This document shows, piece by piece, positions 55,097 through 63,414 of a DNA stretch of 64,000 nucleotides. The position numbers and the translations under genes were made by a program. The notes under the pieces were generated by a model. It was given only the letters and a program-made list of their open reading frames with translations. It was not told the origin of the DNA and ran no database searches. Each line of letters starts with the position of its first letter. Position 1 is the stretch's first letter. The DNA is from Modicisalibacter ilicicola DSM 19980 (GTDB lineage Bacteria; Pseudomonadota; Gammaproteobacteria; Pseudomonadales; Halomonadaceae): positions 406,856-470,855 of the forward strand of contig NZ_FQUJ01000002.1 in assembly GCF_900128925.1 (NCBI RefSeq). The letters run 5' to 3'.

Positions 55097-56110
55097 CTAT
55101 CCGGCGGGGGCGGGATCGCGTCCCAGGGCCTCGAGCGCCTGATCGAGCTTTTCCTTGCCACCGATGCTGTCGTAGAACTGCGGCCAGACCTGGGTGGCCT
55201 GCTCGATCCACTCCTTCTCGTCGTTGGCGGGCTGGGTGATGGTCATGCCATGCTCTTCGACCAGTTTCTTCTTGATGGAATCCTCGGTTTCGACGAGGTA
55301 GTCGTAGCTATGCTCGGTGGCCTCTTGGCCTGCCTCCAGCACGGCTTCCTGCATCTCCGGACTCAGGCTCTGGAACTGACCTTCCCCCATGATCAGGGGT
55401 TCGAGCAGGAACACGTAGCAACTGTCGGTGGCGTGATTCTGCACCTCGTAGAATTTCATGGCATCGATGGTGATGTAGGGGGTGTCCTGCCCATCGACCA
55501 CGCCTTGCTGGAGAGCGGTAAAGGTCTCTGTCCAGGCCAAGGGATTCGGATTGACGCCCCAGGCCTGATAGGCGGCGATCATGATCTCGTTCTTGGGCAC
55601 GCGGATGACCAGGCCCTCGAGATCCTCGGGCTTTTCGATAGGTCTCTCGGAGTTGGTCAGGCGACGGCAGCCGGAGTAGGACCAGCCGAGAATCCGCACC
55701 CCGGCGTCACGGATGGTGTTTTCCGCGAGCTGATCGCCGATTTCACCCTGAGTGAGCTTCTTGGCATCCTCGGCGTTCTGCATCACGTAAGGCAGCGTCA
55801 GCACGCCGACGGTCGGTGAAAACGGCGTGATGTTGTTGATGGCCAGAATCGACAGGTCCAGCAATCCCATGCTGGCGTTGTTGACTGTATCCTGCTCGCT
55901 GCCCAACTGACCGTTGGGGAAGATGTCGACCGTGGTATCACCATCGCTCTTCTCTTCGATCAGCTCGGCGAATTTGGTGGCGAGCTCGTACTGGGTTCCC
56001 CCGGCGGCGTCGCCGACAGCCATCTTCCAGGTTTGCGCCAGGGCATTGCCGCTCAGGGCGACGCTCGCAAGGGAGATAGCGGCAGGTAGCATCAGTCTTG
56101 TTAGTTTCAT
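55097..56110 (-). CDS. TRAP transporter solute-binding protein (DctP family), second system
   Basis: 337 residues with a Sec signal peptide cleaved near ALA. DctP features: GTQYELATKFAELIEEKSDGDTTVDIFPNGQLGSEQD, the ligand Arg region EDLEGLVIRVPKNEIMIAAYQAWG and the GVVDGQDTPYITI motif. ATG 56110 with GGGAG is preferred; the frame to 56173 adds a non-family tail. It is divergent from the MocR gene and preceded by an AACAACAA leader. The ligand cannot be named. Confidence 0.94.
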   Translation of the reverse strand: MKLTRLMLPAAISLASVALSGNALAQTWKMAVGDAAGGTQYELATKFAELIEEKSDGDTTVDIFPNGQLGSEQDTVNNASMGLLDLSILAINNITPFSPTVGVLTLPYVMQNAEDAKKLTQGEIGDQLAENTIRDAGVRILGWSYSGCRRLTNSERPIEKPEDLEGLVIRVPKNEIMIAAYQAWGVNPNPLAWTETFTALQQGVVDGQDTPYITIDAMKFYEVQNHATDSCYVFLLEPLIMGEGQFQSLSPEMQEAVLEAGQEATEHSYDYLVETEDSIKKKLVEEHGMTITQPANDEKEWIEQATQVWPQFYDSIGGKEKLDQALEALGRDPAPAG

Positions 56111-56125
56111 GTCATACTCCCAACG

Positions 56126-56133
56126 TTGTTGTT
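56126..56133 (-). promoter_or_regulatory. AACAACAA tract before second DctP start
   Basis: Minus-strand AACAACAA sits about 16 bases before the ATG, next to the GGGAG ribosome binding site. It is the third such tract, again on a TRAP gene. Confidence 0.5.
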
Positions 56134-56169
56134 GTCCAAGTATGGATAATGGGTGCAAGGCAAAAGGCA

Positions 56170-56206
56170 CCAACAGGACCAGATTGACACTGCATGTTGG
56201 GCCAGT
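56170..56206. promoter_or_regulatory. Candidate MocR operator: CCAACA dyad and 12-mer, TRAP/MocR promoter
   Basis: CCAACA (56170-56175) and TGTTGG (56195-56200) form a dyad, and the right half extends to TGTTGGGCCAGT (56195-56206). The same 12-mer recurs at 59903-59914 upstream of the SnoaL-like/FAD oxidoreductase operon. A shared site for the MocR regulator is the simplest reading. Confidence 0.55.
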
Positions 56207-56291
56207 TTACACAAGTCTCGGTAATTCAATGCCTTGGCGGCAGGAGAGTGGCGAGGGGCTTTGACCTAAGTCGTAGGCACCCAGAGCGGCG

Positions 56292-56316
56292 ATGAGTACC
56301 AAACGAATAATGAGTA
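56292..56316 (+). promoter_or_regulatory. Direct repeat ATGAGTA upstream of mocR gene
   Basis: Two direct copies of ATGAGTA, starting at 56292 and 56310 (18 bp apart), lie just upstream of the MocR start. MocR-type regulators often bind direct repeats, so this may be an autoregulatory site. Confidence 0.4.
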
Positions 56317-56347
56317 TCCGGCGATGACCGGTTCCAAGGCGACATTC

Positions 56348-57838
56348 ATGAGTCAACTGCTTTTTCATCTCGACGCCAGCTTGCGCACCAGTCTTCAGCA
56401 GCAGCTACGCGAACAGGTGGCGCGCGCCATCCTCGATGGCCACATTCCCGCAGACAAGGCACTCCCCTCGAGCCGCAAACTCGCCCAGGAACTGGGGATC
56501 GCACGCAATACCGTGATGCTGGTCTACGAACAGCTGCTCGACAGCGGTTATCTGGTGGCCAAGAGCCGCAGCGGCTACTTCGTCAATCCGGAAATCCTTC
56601 AGGGGCATGCCCCCACCCCCGAGCGCCTCAACGACATCGAGGCCGAGCACCTGGCCTGGGAAGAGCTGCTGACCATGCATCCCTCTCGGCAAAGGACCAT
56701 CAACAAGCCCAACGACTGGGCCAGCTATGACTACCCGTTCATCTACGGGCAGACCGACCCGGAACTCTTCCCGACCCAGCACTGGCGAGAATGCAGCCGC
56801 GACTCGATGAGCGTACCGGCCATTCGCAGCTGGTCCGTCGATCACCTCAACGACGACGACCCCCTGCTCATCAACCAGGTTCGCACCCGCCTGCTCCCGC
56901 GACGCGGCGTATGGGCCTCGTCCGAAGAGATATTGGTCACGGTAGGCGCCCAGCAGGCGCTGTGGATCGTCGCCATGCTGTTGCTGAAGCAGGGCCGGCG
57001 TTTCGGCATAGAGAATCCCGGCTATGTCGACATGTACAACATTGCCTCGATCTTCACCAAAGACATCCTGCTGCTGCCGGTGGATGAACAGGGCATGCGA
57101 CCCGAGCCTCGGGTCAGCGCCTGCGACCTGGTCTACGTGACCCCCAGCCATCAGTCGCCCACCACGGTCACCATGCCCCTGTCCCGCCGGCGCCAGCTGC
57201 TCGACATGGCGGAGTTGGACAACTTCCTGATCGTCGAGGACGACTACGAGAGCGAGACCAACTATCTCGACAACCCCACCCCGGCGCTCAAGAGCCTGGA
57301 CAAGCACCACCGCGTCATCTACGTCGGCAGCCTGTCCAAGACCCTGGCCCCCGGCCTGCGGGTGGGGTACATGGTCGGCCACCCGGCCCTGATCCGCGAG
57401 GCCCGGGCGCTACGCCGGCTGATGCTGCGCCACCCCCCGACCAACAACCAGCATGCCGTGGCGCTGTTCCTCGATCGCGGTTACCACGATGCGCTGCTGC
57501 GCCAGATCCATCGCGTCTATCATCGTCGCTGGCAGTGCATGGGCGAGGCGCTGGCCAGGCACATGCCCCACTCCACGATTCCGTCCGCCTACGGTGGCGC
57601 CAGCTACTGGGTCAAGGGGCCGGCGGGGCTGGATTGCGACGCCCTGCGAGAACTGGCCCGCCAGGAAAGCATTCTCATCGAGCGTGGTGGCTTGCATTTC
57701 TTCGACGAGCCGCACAGCGAGTATTTTCGGCTCGGTTTCTCGGCGATCCCCGAATCACGCATCGAGCCGGGCATCGAACGACTCGCCAGGCTGATTCCCC
57801 AAGCCACACGGGATCATCGAAAAGCCGGTTCGTCTTGA
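56348..57838 (+). CDS. MocR/PdxR-type GntR regulator with aminotransferase domain
   Basis: About 497 residues. An N-terminal GntR winged helix (about 8-75: SLQQQLREQVARAILDGHIPADKALPSSRKLAQELGIARNTVMLVY) is joined to a fold-type I aminotransferase-like domain. The PLP-binding Lys is in YVGSLSKTLAPGLRVGYM and the PLP phosphate region in VGAQQALWIVAMLL. ATG 56348 starts the conserved region. It is divergent from a TRAP operon and likely controls amine or amino-acid uptake. Confidence 0.94.
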   Translation: MSQLLFHLDASLRTSLQQQLREQVARAILDGHIPADKALPSSRKLAQELGIARNTVMLVYEQLLDSGYLVAKSRSGYFVNPEILQGHAPTPERLNDIEAEHLAWEELLTMHPSRQRTINKPNDWASYDYPFIYGQTDPELFPTQHWRECSRDSMSVPAIRSWSVDHLNDDDPLLINQVRTRLLPRRGVWASSEEILVTVGAQQALWIVAMLLLKQGRRFGIENPGYVDMYNIASIFTKDILLLPVDEQGMRPEPRVSACDLVYVTPSHQSPTTVTMPLSRRRQLLDMAELDNFLIVEDDYESETNYLDNPTPALKSLDKHHRVIYVGSLSKTLAPGLRVGYMVGHPALIREARALRRLMLRHPPTNNQHAVALFLDRGYHDALLRQIHRVYHRRWQCMGEALARHMPHSTIPSAYGGASYWVKGPAGLDCDALRELARQESILIERGGLHFFDEPHSEYFRLGFSAIPESRIEPGIERLARLIPQATRDHRKAGSS

Positions 57839-57853
57839 CAAGAGAACCGGCTT
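57822..57853 (+). terminator. Hairpin at mocR stop codon
   Basis: Perfect 10-bp stem AAGCCGGTTC / GAACCGGCTT with a 12-base loop that contains the TGA stop. No T-run follows; it separates convergent genes. Confidence 0.5.
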
Positions 57854-57914
57854 GGGGACCCTGGCGTCTGTTCATGATCGCTACGGACGAGTGCAGTGGG
57901 TCATGGGCAAGTGC

Positions 57915-59351
57915 TCACAGCACCTCGTCCTTGAGATAGTACCAGCGGTACAGGAAGCGCTGGCCGATCCGCCGGAACGGCGCGAACACCTCCGCCTCGA
58001 CCTTCTCCCTCAGGTTGGGAAACGGCAGCCGCGAATTGAAGATCGGCAGATCCAGTTCCTGGCCCTGGCCGGCGATCCACTGCGCCAGGCGGCGCCCGGC
58101 CTGAGCGGAATACATCACCCCGTTGCCGCCATAGCCCAGCGCATAGTAGATCGTCTGGTCGGCATCCGGCTGATAGATCCGCGGCATCATGTCGTGACTG
58201 ACATCCACCCAGCCCCACCAGGAATAATCGATCTGGACACCCTCCAGCGCCGGGAACTTGCGGTGCAGGTCACGAATCAGCATCGCCTCGAACTTCTTCG
58301 CCGGCGCATCCTTGCCGGAGATGGCACTGCGGCTGCCGATCTGCACCCGGTTGTCCGGCAGGCGGCGGTAGTAGTGGCGTAGCACCCGGGTATCGGTGAT
58401 CACCTGCGTGGTTTTGAAGTTACAGGCATCCAGTTCTTGCTCGGTCAGCGGCCGTGTGACGATGGAGTTGGACAGGATCGGCAACAGACGGTTCTTGAGT
58501 TCCGGATGCAGGCTCTGGGACGTGTATCCCCCGGTGGCGATTCCCACCGCCCGGGCCTTGACGGTGCCTCCCGGTGTCTTCAGGTAGTGCACGCCATTGC
58601 GTGTTTCCCACCCCTGTACCGGGCTCGAGGGATGAATCTTCGCCCCCAGCGCCCGGGCCTTCCGGTGATAGCCGAAGGCCAGCTTGCCGGCATGAACGCC
58701 GATGCCCTCGGGCTCGTGCATGGCGCCGGCCGCCTCGGTGTCGCCCACCCAGTCGCGCTTGACCGTCTCGCCGTCCAGGATCCGAGCATCGTAGTCGAAG
58801 GTCTCGCGCAGCAGCTTGGCCTCCTTCTCCAGAGTCGGCATGACCTTGTCCCGGTGCGCCAGGTACAGGTGGCCACCGTGCTGCGGCTCGCAGTCGATAT
58901 CCTGGATCAGCTCCTTGAAGGTCTGCATGCCGGCAACGCACTCGGCATGCATCCTGAGCGCGGTCTCCTTGCCCCAGCGCTCGATCCACTGGGAGCGCTT
59001 CAACCGGCCCGAGGCGCACTGCGCCTGACCGCCGTTGCGGGTGCTGCACCCCCAGCTGGCGCGGTTGGCCTCGAGCACGGTCGCCTTGATGCCGTGTTCC
59101 TGGGCCAGGAAGATGGCCGCGGTCAGGCCGGTGAATCCCGAGCCGATGATGACCACATCGACATCCATGTTCTGGGTGACGGGGCCATCGTCCGCCGGCG
59201 GCTCGCCCGCGGTGCCGATCCAGTAGGTGGGCGCATACTCGCGCCCTTGGCCCGGGGTGGCGCTCTTCAGGGGATCGTAGGCCGGATCATAAGGCTGGGA
59301 AGGAGCGGTGCTGCGCTCTCCCTCCACGCCTGCTTGTGCTGTTGTCTCCAT
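57915..59351 (-). CDS. FAD-dependent amine/gamma-glutamylamine oxidoreductase (PuuB/OrdL-like)
   Basis: 478-residue DAO-family flavoprotein. The FAD loop is VVIIGSGFTGLTAAIFLAQEHG (about 68-90), followed by the flavin-contact block RNGGQAQCASG and a C-terminal YYALGYGGNGVMYSAQAGRRLA. An N-terminal extension of about 60 residues (EYAPTYWIGTAGEPP) matches PuuB/OrdL relatives. PuuB oxidises gamma-glutamylputrescine. With the ligase and aldehyde dehydrogenase in this window it could complete a glutamylation route. It follows a SnoaL-like gene by 42 bp. Confidence 0.9.
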   Translation of the reverse strand: METTAQAGVEGERSTAPSQPYDPAYDPLKSATPGQGREYAPTYWIGTAGEPPADDGPVTQNMDVDVVIIGSGFTGLTAAIFLAQEHGIKATVLEANRASWGCSTRNGGQAQCASGRLKRSQWIERWGKETALRMHAECVAGMQTFKELIQDIDCEPQHGGHLYLAHRDKVMPTLEKEAKLLRETFDYDARILDGETVKRDWVGDTEAAGAMHEPEGIGVHAGKLAFGYHRKARALGAKIHPSSPVQGWETRNGVHYLKTPGGTVKARAVGIATGGYTSQSLHPELKNRLLPILSNSIVTRPLTEQELDACNFKTTQVITDTRVLRHYYRRLPDNRVQIGSRSAISGKDAPAKKFEAMLIRDLHRKFPALEGVQIDYSWWGWVDVSHDMMPRIYQPDADQTIYYALGYGGNGVMYSAQAGRRLAQWIAGQGQELDLPIFNSRLPFPNLREKVEAEVFAPFRRIGQRFLYRWYYLKDEVL

Positions 59352-59393
59352 GATCTGACTCCTCAGGATGGGGATGCCGTGATGTACGGTTTA

Positions 59394-59783
59394 TCAAGCG
59401 TCCTGGTTGAGCGGCGGACGATTCTTGCGGAAGGCGTTCTTCACGGCGATCTTGCCGTCTCGGAAGGTGAACGCATCGATCATGCGCGCCTCGGAACGCA
59501 CGCCCTCGGTGGTGGTGCCCTTGTAGGTGCTTTCCGAGAAGCCGCGGTCGCCGATCACGAAATGCTCGCCATCGACCCACTGCGCGTCCGGCGCGTTCTT
59601 CCAGGCGGCTTCCAGCCCCTGGCGTACCTCGTCCTGGCCCTTGAAGGTCTTGCCCAGCAGGTCCGGGCCGGCCACGGCATGAAACTCACAATCGTCGGTC
59701 ATCATGCTCATGACCTGGTCGATGTCGTGATCGTTGAGGGCCTGGCTGAAGGCTTTCAGGAAATCGACGTCGGGCTGGCTCAT
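59394..59783 (-). CDS. SnoaL/NTF2-like protein
   Basis: 129-residue single-domain alpha+beta barrel protein of the NTF2 superfamily. Start region FLKAFSQALNDHDIDQVMSMMTDDCEFHAVAGPDLLGKTFKGQDEVR is typical of the SnoaL_2/DUF4440 group. ATG 59783 follows AGGAG. It is co-directional with and just upstream of the FAD oxidoreductase gene, so it likely acts on the same pathway intermediate. No enzyme activity can be assigned. Confidence 0.88.
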   Translation of the reverse strand: MSQPDVDFLKAFSQALNDHDIDQVMSMMTDDCEFHAVAGPDLLGKTFKGQDEVRQGLEAAWKNAPDAQWVDGEHFVIGDRGFSESTYKGTTTEGVRSEARMIDAFTFRDGKIAVKNAFRKNRPPLNQDA

Positions 59784-59902
59784 GGCGTGCTCCTGGTGGT
59801 TGTCGTTAATGGCATGGACATCGCGGGTTCGGCGCGACCCCCTCGAGTCCGACGAGAGTATGGCATCGCCGGCAAAAGGCTTAGCACCAGATGCCCAGCG
59901 CG

Positions 59903-59914
59903 TGTTGGGCCAGT
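59903..59914. promoter_or_regulatory. TGTTGGGCCAGT element upstream of SnoaL-like/FAD oxidoreductase operon
   Basis: Exact copy of the 12-mer in the MocR/TRAP promoter (56195-56206), lying about 120 bp upstream of the SnoaL-like start. GCCCA nearby (59893-59897) gives a partial dyad with TGGGC. Confidence 0.5.
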
Positions 59915-60079
59915 CCCTGGATCCCACCGACACCCCATGCAAATTTCACAATCTGGTACGATTTGCCTATTTTTTAGAAATAAAACTATGATAGACAGGG
60001 ACGACACCTCGCTTGACAACCTCGCCGACGACAAGCCATCAGGGCGATATCAGGTTCGAGCCTCCAGGAGAGCAGAGAA

Positions 60080-61060
60080 GTGACCGACCTCATGAACGCC
60101 AAGCCCGACAAGATGCAGTCCGTGCGCACGCTCTTCGGTATCGACAGCGACCTGGAAGTGCCCACCTTCGGTGAACGCGCCGACCACGTCCCGGAAATCG
60201 ACACGGCCTATCGCTTCAATCCGGATGTCACGCTGGCGATCCTCGCCGGCTTCACCCGCAACCGTCGGGTCATGGTTCAGGGGCTGCACGGCACCGGCAA
60301 GTCGACACATATCGAGCAGGTGGCGGCGCGCCTGAACTGGCCCTGCCTGCGGGTCAACCTGGACGGGCACGTCAGCCGCCTGGACCTGGTCGGCAAGGAC
60401 GCCATCGTGGTGCGCGACGGCCTGCAGGTCACCGAGTTCCAGGAGGGCATCGTGCCCTGGTCGCTGCAACGGCCGGTGGCGCTGATCTTCGACGAGTACG
60501 ATGCCGGGCGCCCGGACGTGATGTTCGTCATCCAGCGCATCCTCGAGCGGGAAGGCAGCTTCACCCTGCTCGACCAGAACCGGGTGATTCATCCGCATCC
60601 CTACTTTCGTCTGTTCGCCACCGCCAACACCGTGGGCCTGGGCAACCTCGACGGCATGTACCACGGCACCCAGGTGCTCAATCATGCCCAGATCGATCGC
60701 TGGAACATCGTCGCCAAGCTCGACTACCTGCCCCACGACGAGGAGGTCAGGATCATCCTGGCCCGGGTGCCCGGCAAGGACAGCGAGAAGGGCCGCAAGC
60801 TGATCGACGCCATGGTCGAAGTGGCGGACCTGACCCGCAAGGGCTTCGCCGCCGGAGACCTGTCGACGCTGATGTCGCCACGCACGGTGATCACCTGGGC
60901 GGAGAACTGCGAGATCTTTCGCAATCCGGCCCGCGCCTTTCGCCTGTCGTTTCTCAACAAGTGCGACGAGGCCGAGCGCCCTATCGTGGCGGAGTACTAC
61001 CAGCGCTGCTTCGGCGAGGAACTCGACGAGTCCTATCAGCGCACCCAGGAAGCCCCCTAG
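60080..61060 (+). CDS. cobS: CobS-like AAA+ ATPase (cobaltochelatase subunit type)
   Basis: 326 residues. Walker A GLHGTGKST, Walker B VALIFDEYDAG and sensor 1 FATANTVGLG are intact. The N-terminal SVRTLFGIDSDLEVPTFGERADHVPEID is the CobS signature. CobS with CobT forms the AAA+ ring that drives cobalt insertion by CobN in aerobic B12 synthesis. GTG 60080 is used; ATG 60092 is an alternative. The stop overlaps the CobT-like start (TAGTG). Confidence 0.93.
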   Translation: MTDLMNAKPDKMQSVRTLFGIDSDLEVPTFGERADHVPEIDTAYRFNPDVTLAILAGFTRNRRVMVQGLHGTGKSTHIEQVAARLNWPCLRVNLDGHVSRLDLVGKDAIVVRDGLQVTEFQEGIVPWSLQRPVALIFDEYDAGRPDVMFVIQRILEREGSFTLLDQNRVIHPHPYFRLFATANTVGLGNLDGMYHGTQVLNHAQIDRWNIVAKLDYLPHDEEVRIILARVPGKDSEKGRKLIDAMVEVADLTRKGFAAGDLSTLMSPRTVITWAENCEIFRNPARAFRLSFLNKCDEAERPIVAEYYQRCFGEELDESYQRTQEAP

Positions 61061-62781
61061 TGGCCAGCCCGCAGCAACTCGCCCGGCGCCAGCAGCATAT
61101 CGAGGAACTCTGTGCCGCCTCGCTGCGCGCGCTGACCGGGGAGCGCGACCTGCACTATCGCGGCAGGCGCCTGCATCGCGGTACCCAGCCGGTGCCGGTG
61201 CACGCACCCCACCTGCGCCTGGACGACGACAATCTGGATTTCACCGCCTACCGGGGCGTCGCGGACGCCACGGCGCTGCGCTTATTGCATTCCGACATCG
61301 ATCTGCACCGCCGCTTGTGCCCGGAGGCTCCGGTGGCACGGCTGATCTTCGAGCTGCTGGAACAACTGCGGGTCGAGGCCCTGGTACCAAAAGGGTTGCC
61401 CGGCATGGCGGACAATCTGGATCAGCGCTTCGAGGCTTGGTCCCAGGATTTTCATAACTCCCGATTGACGGAAGGCGTCGTCGGCCGGCTGGTCTACGCC
61501 ACCGCCATGATCTGCTGGACGCGCATCACCGGCCGCCCGCTATCCGAGGAGACTGGGGATTTCATCGAAACCATCCGCGGCCGCCTGGTGCCGATCATCG
61601 GCGCGGATCTGGCCGGACTACGGCGTCATCGTGAGAATCAGGCCGCCTTCGCCGAGCACGCTTTGAGAATTGCTCAGATCACCGCCGAAGGTGTTGCCGA
61701 GGCTCGAGAGGCGCTAGGCGATGACGACGAGCAGAATGAAGACGAGGAATCGGAAGGTTTCGCCCTGCTGCTCGATTTCGACGAGGAGGGCGACGAAGGC
61801 TTCGCCACCGCCCTTTCCGGCCACAGCAAGGTCTTCGCCGACAGCGAACAGCGCTATCGCGTCTACACCGACGCCTTCGACCGCGAAGATGCGGCGCGGG
61901 ACCTGGTACGCGACGCCAAGCTCGAGGAGTACCGCCAGCGCCTCGACAAGCGTCTGGCCGAACTGGGTATCAACCTCCGACGCCTGGCCCAGCTATTCAC
62001 CGCTCACCTGAGCAACGTCGAACGCGACGGCTGGAGCTTCGGCGAAGAGGAAGGCCACATCGACGGTCGCCGCCTGGCCCAGTTGATCACCTCCCCGGCC
62101 GAGCGCCGCCTGTTTCGTCTCGAGCAACACAAGCCCCGTGCCAACAGCATGGTCAGCTTCCTGATCGACTGCTCGGGTTCGATGAAGACCTACAGCGAGC
62201 CTCTTGCCCTCGTCCTTGACCTGCTGGCCCGGGCCCTGGAGATGGCCGGCGTCGCCACGGAAATCCTGGGCTTCACCACCACCGCCTGGAACGGGGGCCG
62301 TGCCCAGCAGGAGTGGACGAGCAAGGGCCGGCCGGCCCACCCGGGGCGCCTCAACGAGGTGCGCTACCTGGTGTTCAAGGAAGCCGCCCAGCGCTGGCGC
62401 CGGGTGCGTCGCAACATCGGCGCCCTGCTCAAGCACGACCTCTACCGCGAAGGCATCGACGGCGAAGCCGTGGACTGGGCCTGCAACCGCATGCTCGGGC
62501 GCGACGAGCAGCGCCGCATCCTCATCGTCGTCTCCGACGGCTGCCCCATGGACACCGCCACCCACTTGGCCAACGACAAGTTCTATCTCGACAACCACTT
62601 GAAGGACGTGGTGGCCCGCCGCGAACGCCAGGGCGACGTGGAGATCCGTGGCCTCGGGGTGGGGCTCGATCTCAGCCCCTTCTATCGTCATAGCCTGGCG
62701 CTGGACCTGGCCCACCCCCTCGACAACGAGATGTTGATGGAAGTGGCCCAGTTGATCGTGGGTCGGGTGCGTCAGCGCTAG
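61060..62781 (+). CDS. cobT: CobT-like VWA protein (cobaltochelatase subunit type)
   Basis: 573 residues. The N-terminal CobT domain (about 1-220) is followed by an acidic linker (DDDEQNEDEESEG, about 225-250) and a C-terminal von Willebrand A domain with the metal motif DCSGS in FLIDCSGSMKTY. The start is GTG 61060, overlapping the cobS stop. The pair is translationally coupled. No cobN or other cobalamin gene lies in this window, so activity on a different partner cannot be excluded. Confidence 0.92.
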   Translation: MASPQQLARRQQHIEELCAASLRALTGERDLHYRGRRLHRGTQPVPVHAPHLRLDDDNLDFTAYRGVADATALRLLHSDIDLHRRLCPEAPVARLIFELLEQLRVEALVPKGLPGMADNLDQRFEAWSQDFHNSRLTEGVVGRLVYATAMICWTRITGRPLSEETGDFIETIRGRLVPIIGADLAGLRRHRENQAAFAEHALRIAQITAEGVAEAREALGDDDEQNEDEESEGFALLLDFDEEGDEGFATALSGHSKVFADSEQRYRVYTDAFDREDAARDLVRDAKLEEYRQRLDKRLAELGINLRRLAQLFTAHLSNVERDGWSFGEEEGHIDGRRLAQLITSPAERRLFRLEQHKPRANSMVSFLIDCSGSMKTYSEPLALVLDLLARALEMAGVATEILGFTTTAWNGGRAQQEWTSKGRPAHPGRLNEVRYLVFKEAAQRWRRVRRNIGALLKHDLYREGIDGEAVDWACNRMLGRDEQRRILIVVSDGCPMDTATHLANDKFYLDNHLKDVVARRERQGDVEIRGLGVGLDLSPFYRHSLALDLAHPLDNEMLMEVAQLIVGRVRQR

Positions 62782-62877
62782 CCTTTTTACGGCCTATTTC
62801 ACTCGCAAGGCATTGCCACACCCTTGACGAAAAACCATATTGAAACCGCCGTGCTCATGCATACCAGAGTAAAGGCC

Positions 62878-63123
62878 ATGGCATCCCTGACCGTAAAAAA
62901 TATCCCCGATGAGCTGTACGATCGGCTCAAGACCTCGGCAGCACTTCATCGGCGGAGCATCAATAGCGAGCTGCTCATCTACCTGGAGCGCGCCCTGCTC
63001 CCGTCCAACGCCACACCGGAGCAGCACCTGGACAAGGCTCGCGAGTTGCGTCAGCAAGTACGCACTGACCGCCTGCTGAGCGAAGCCGACATCACCGACG
63101 CCAAGAATGACGGTCGCCAATGA
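62878..63123 (+). CDS. FitA-like ribbon-helix-helix antitoxin
   Basis: 81 residues. The N-terminal ribbon-helix-helix (SLTVKNIPDELYDRLKTSAALHRRSINSELLIYLERAL) is typical of FitA/Arc-type antitoxins. A C-terminal helical tail would block the toxin. ATG 62878 has AAAGG upstream. Its stop overlaps the start of the PIN gene (ATGA), the usual FitAB/VapBC arrangement. Confidence 0.9.
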   Translation: MASLTVKNIPDELYDRLKTSAALHRRSINSELLIYLERALLPSNATPEQHLDKARELRQQVRTDRLLSEADITDAKNDGRQ

Positions 63124-63335
63124 TCGTTGCCGATACCAACACCATCGCCTACTTGTACCTGCCCAGCGAACATACCGAAGCCGCCGAGGGTGTGCTGAAA
63201 AAGGACGCTCAATGGTTGGTACCCAGGTTATGGCGCAGCGAATTACGCAACATCCTCGCCTTGTATATGCGAAAAGGGCTACTTGAACTCGCTACGGCCT
63301 ATCAGATTCAAGACCAAGCGGAAAAGAGGGGTTGA
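63120..63335 (+). pseudogene. Truncated PIN-domain (VapC/FitB-like) toxin
   Basis: Only 71 of the usual ~130-140 residues remain. The first acidic active-site residue Asp5 (MIVADTNTIAYLYL) and Glu41 (WRSELRN) are present, but the C-terminal half with the other conserved Asp residues is missing. The frame stops at TGA after QAEKRG, and neither other frame downstream restores a PIN sequence. So it looks like a deletion, not a simple frameshift. Presumably inactive as a nuclease. Confidence 0.8.
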
Positions 63336-63414
63336 GCGATGCGCTTACCCCCTGTTGAATCGTTTGCGGGAATGATACCCCTCGACGCGTCTCTGCGTCA
63401 TACCTTGTGCAGAC

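Noticed and set aside
63336-63414. Frameshift rescue of the PIN toxin
   Set aside because: Neither of the other two frames after QAEKRG yields the expected acidic C-terminal PIN motifs.
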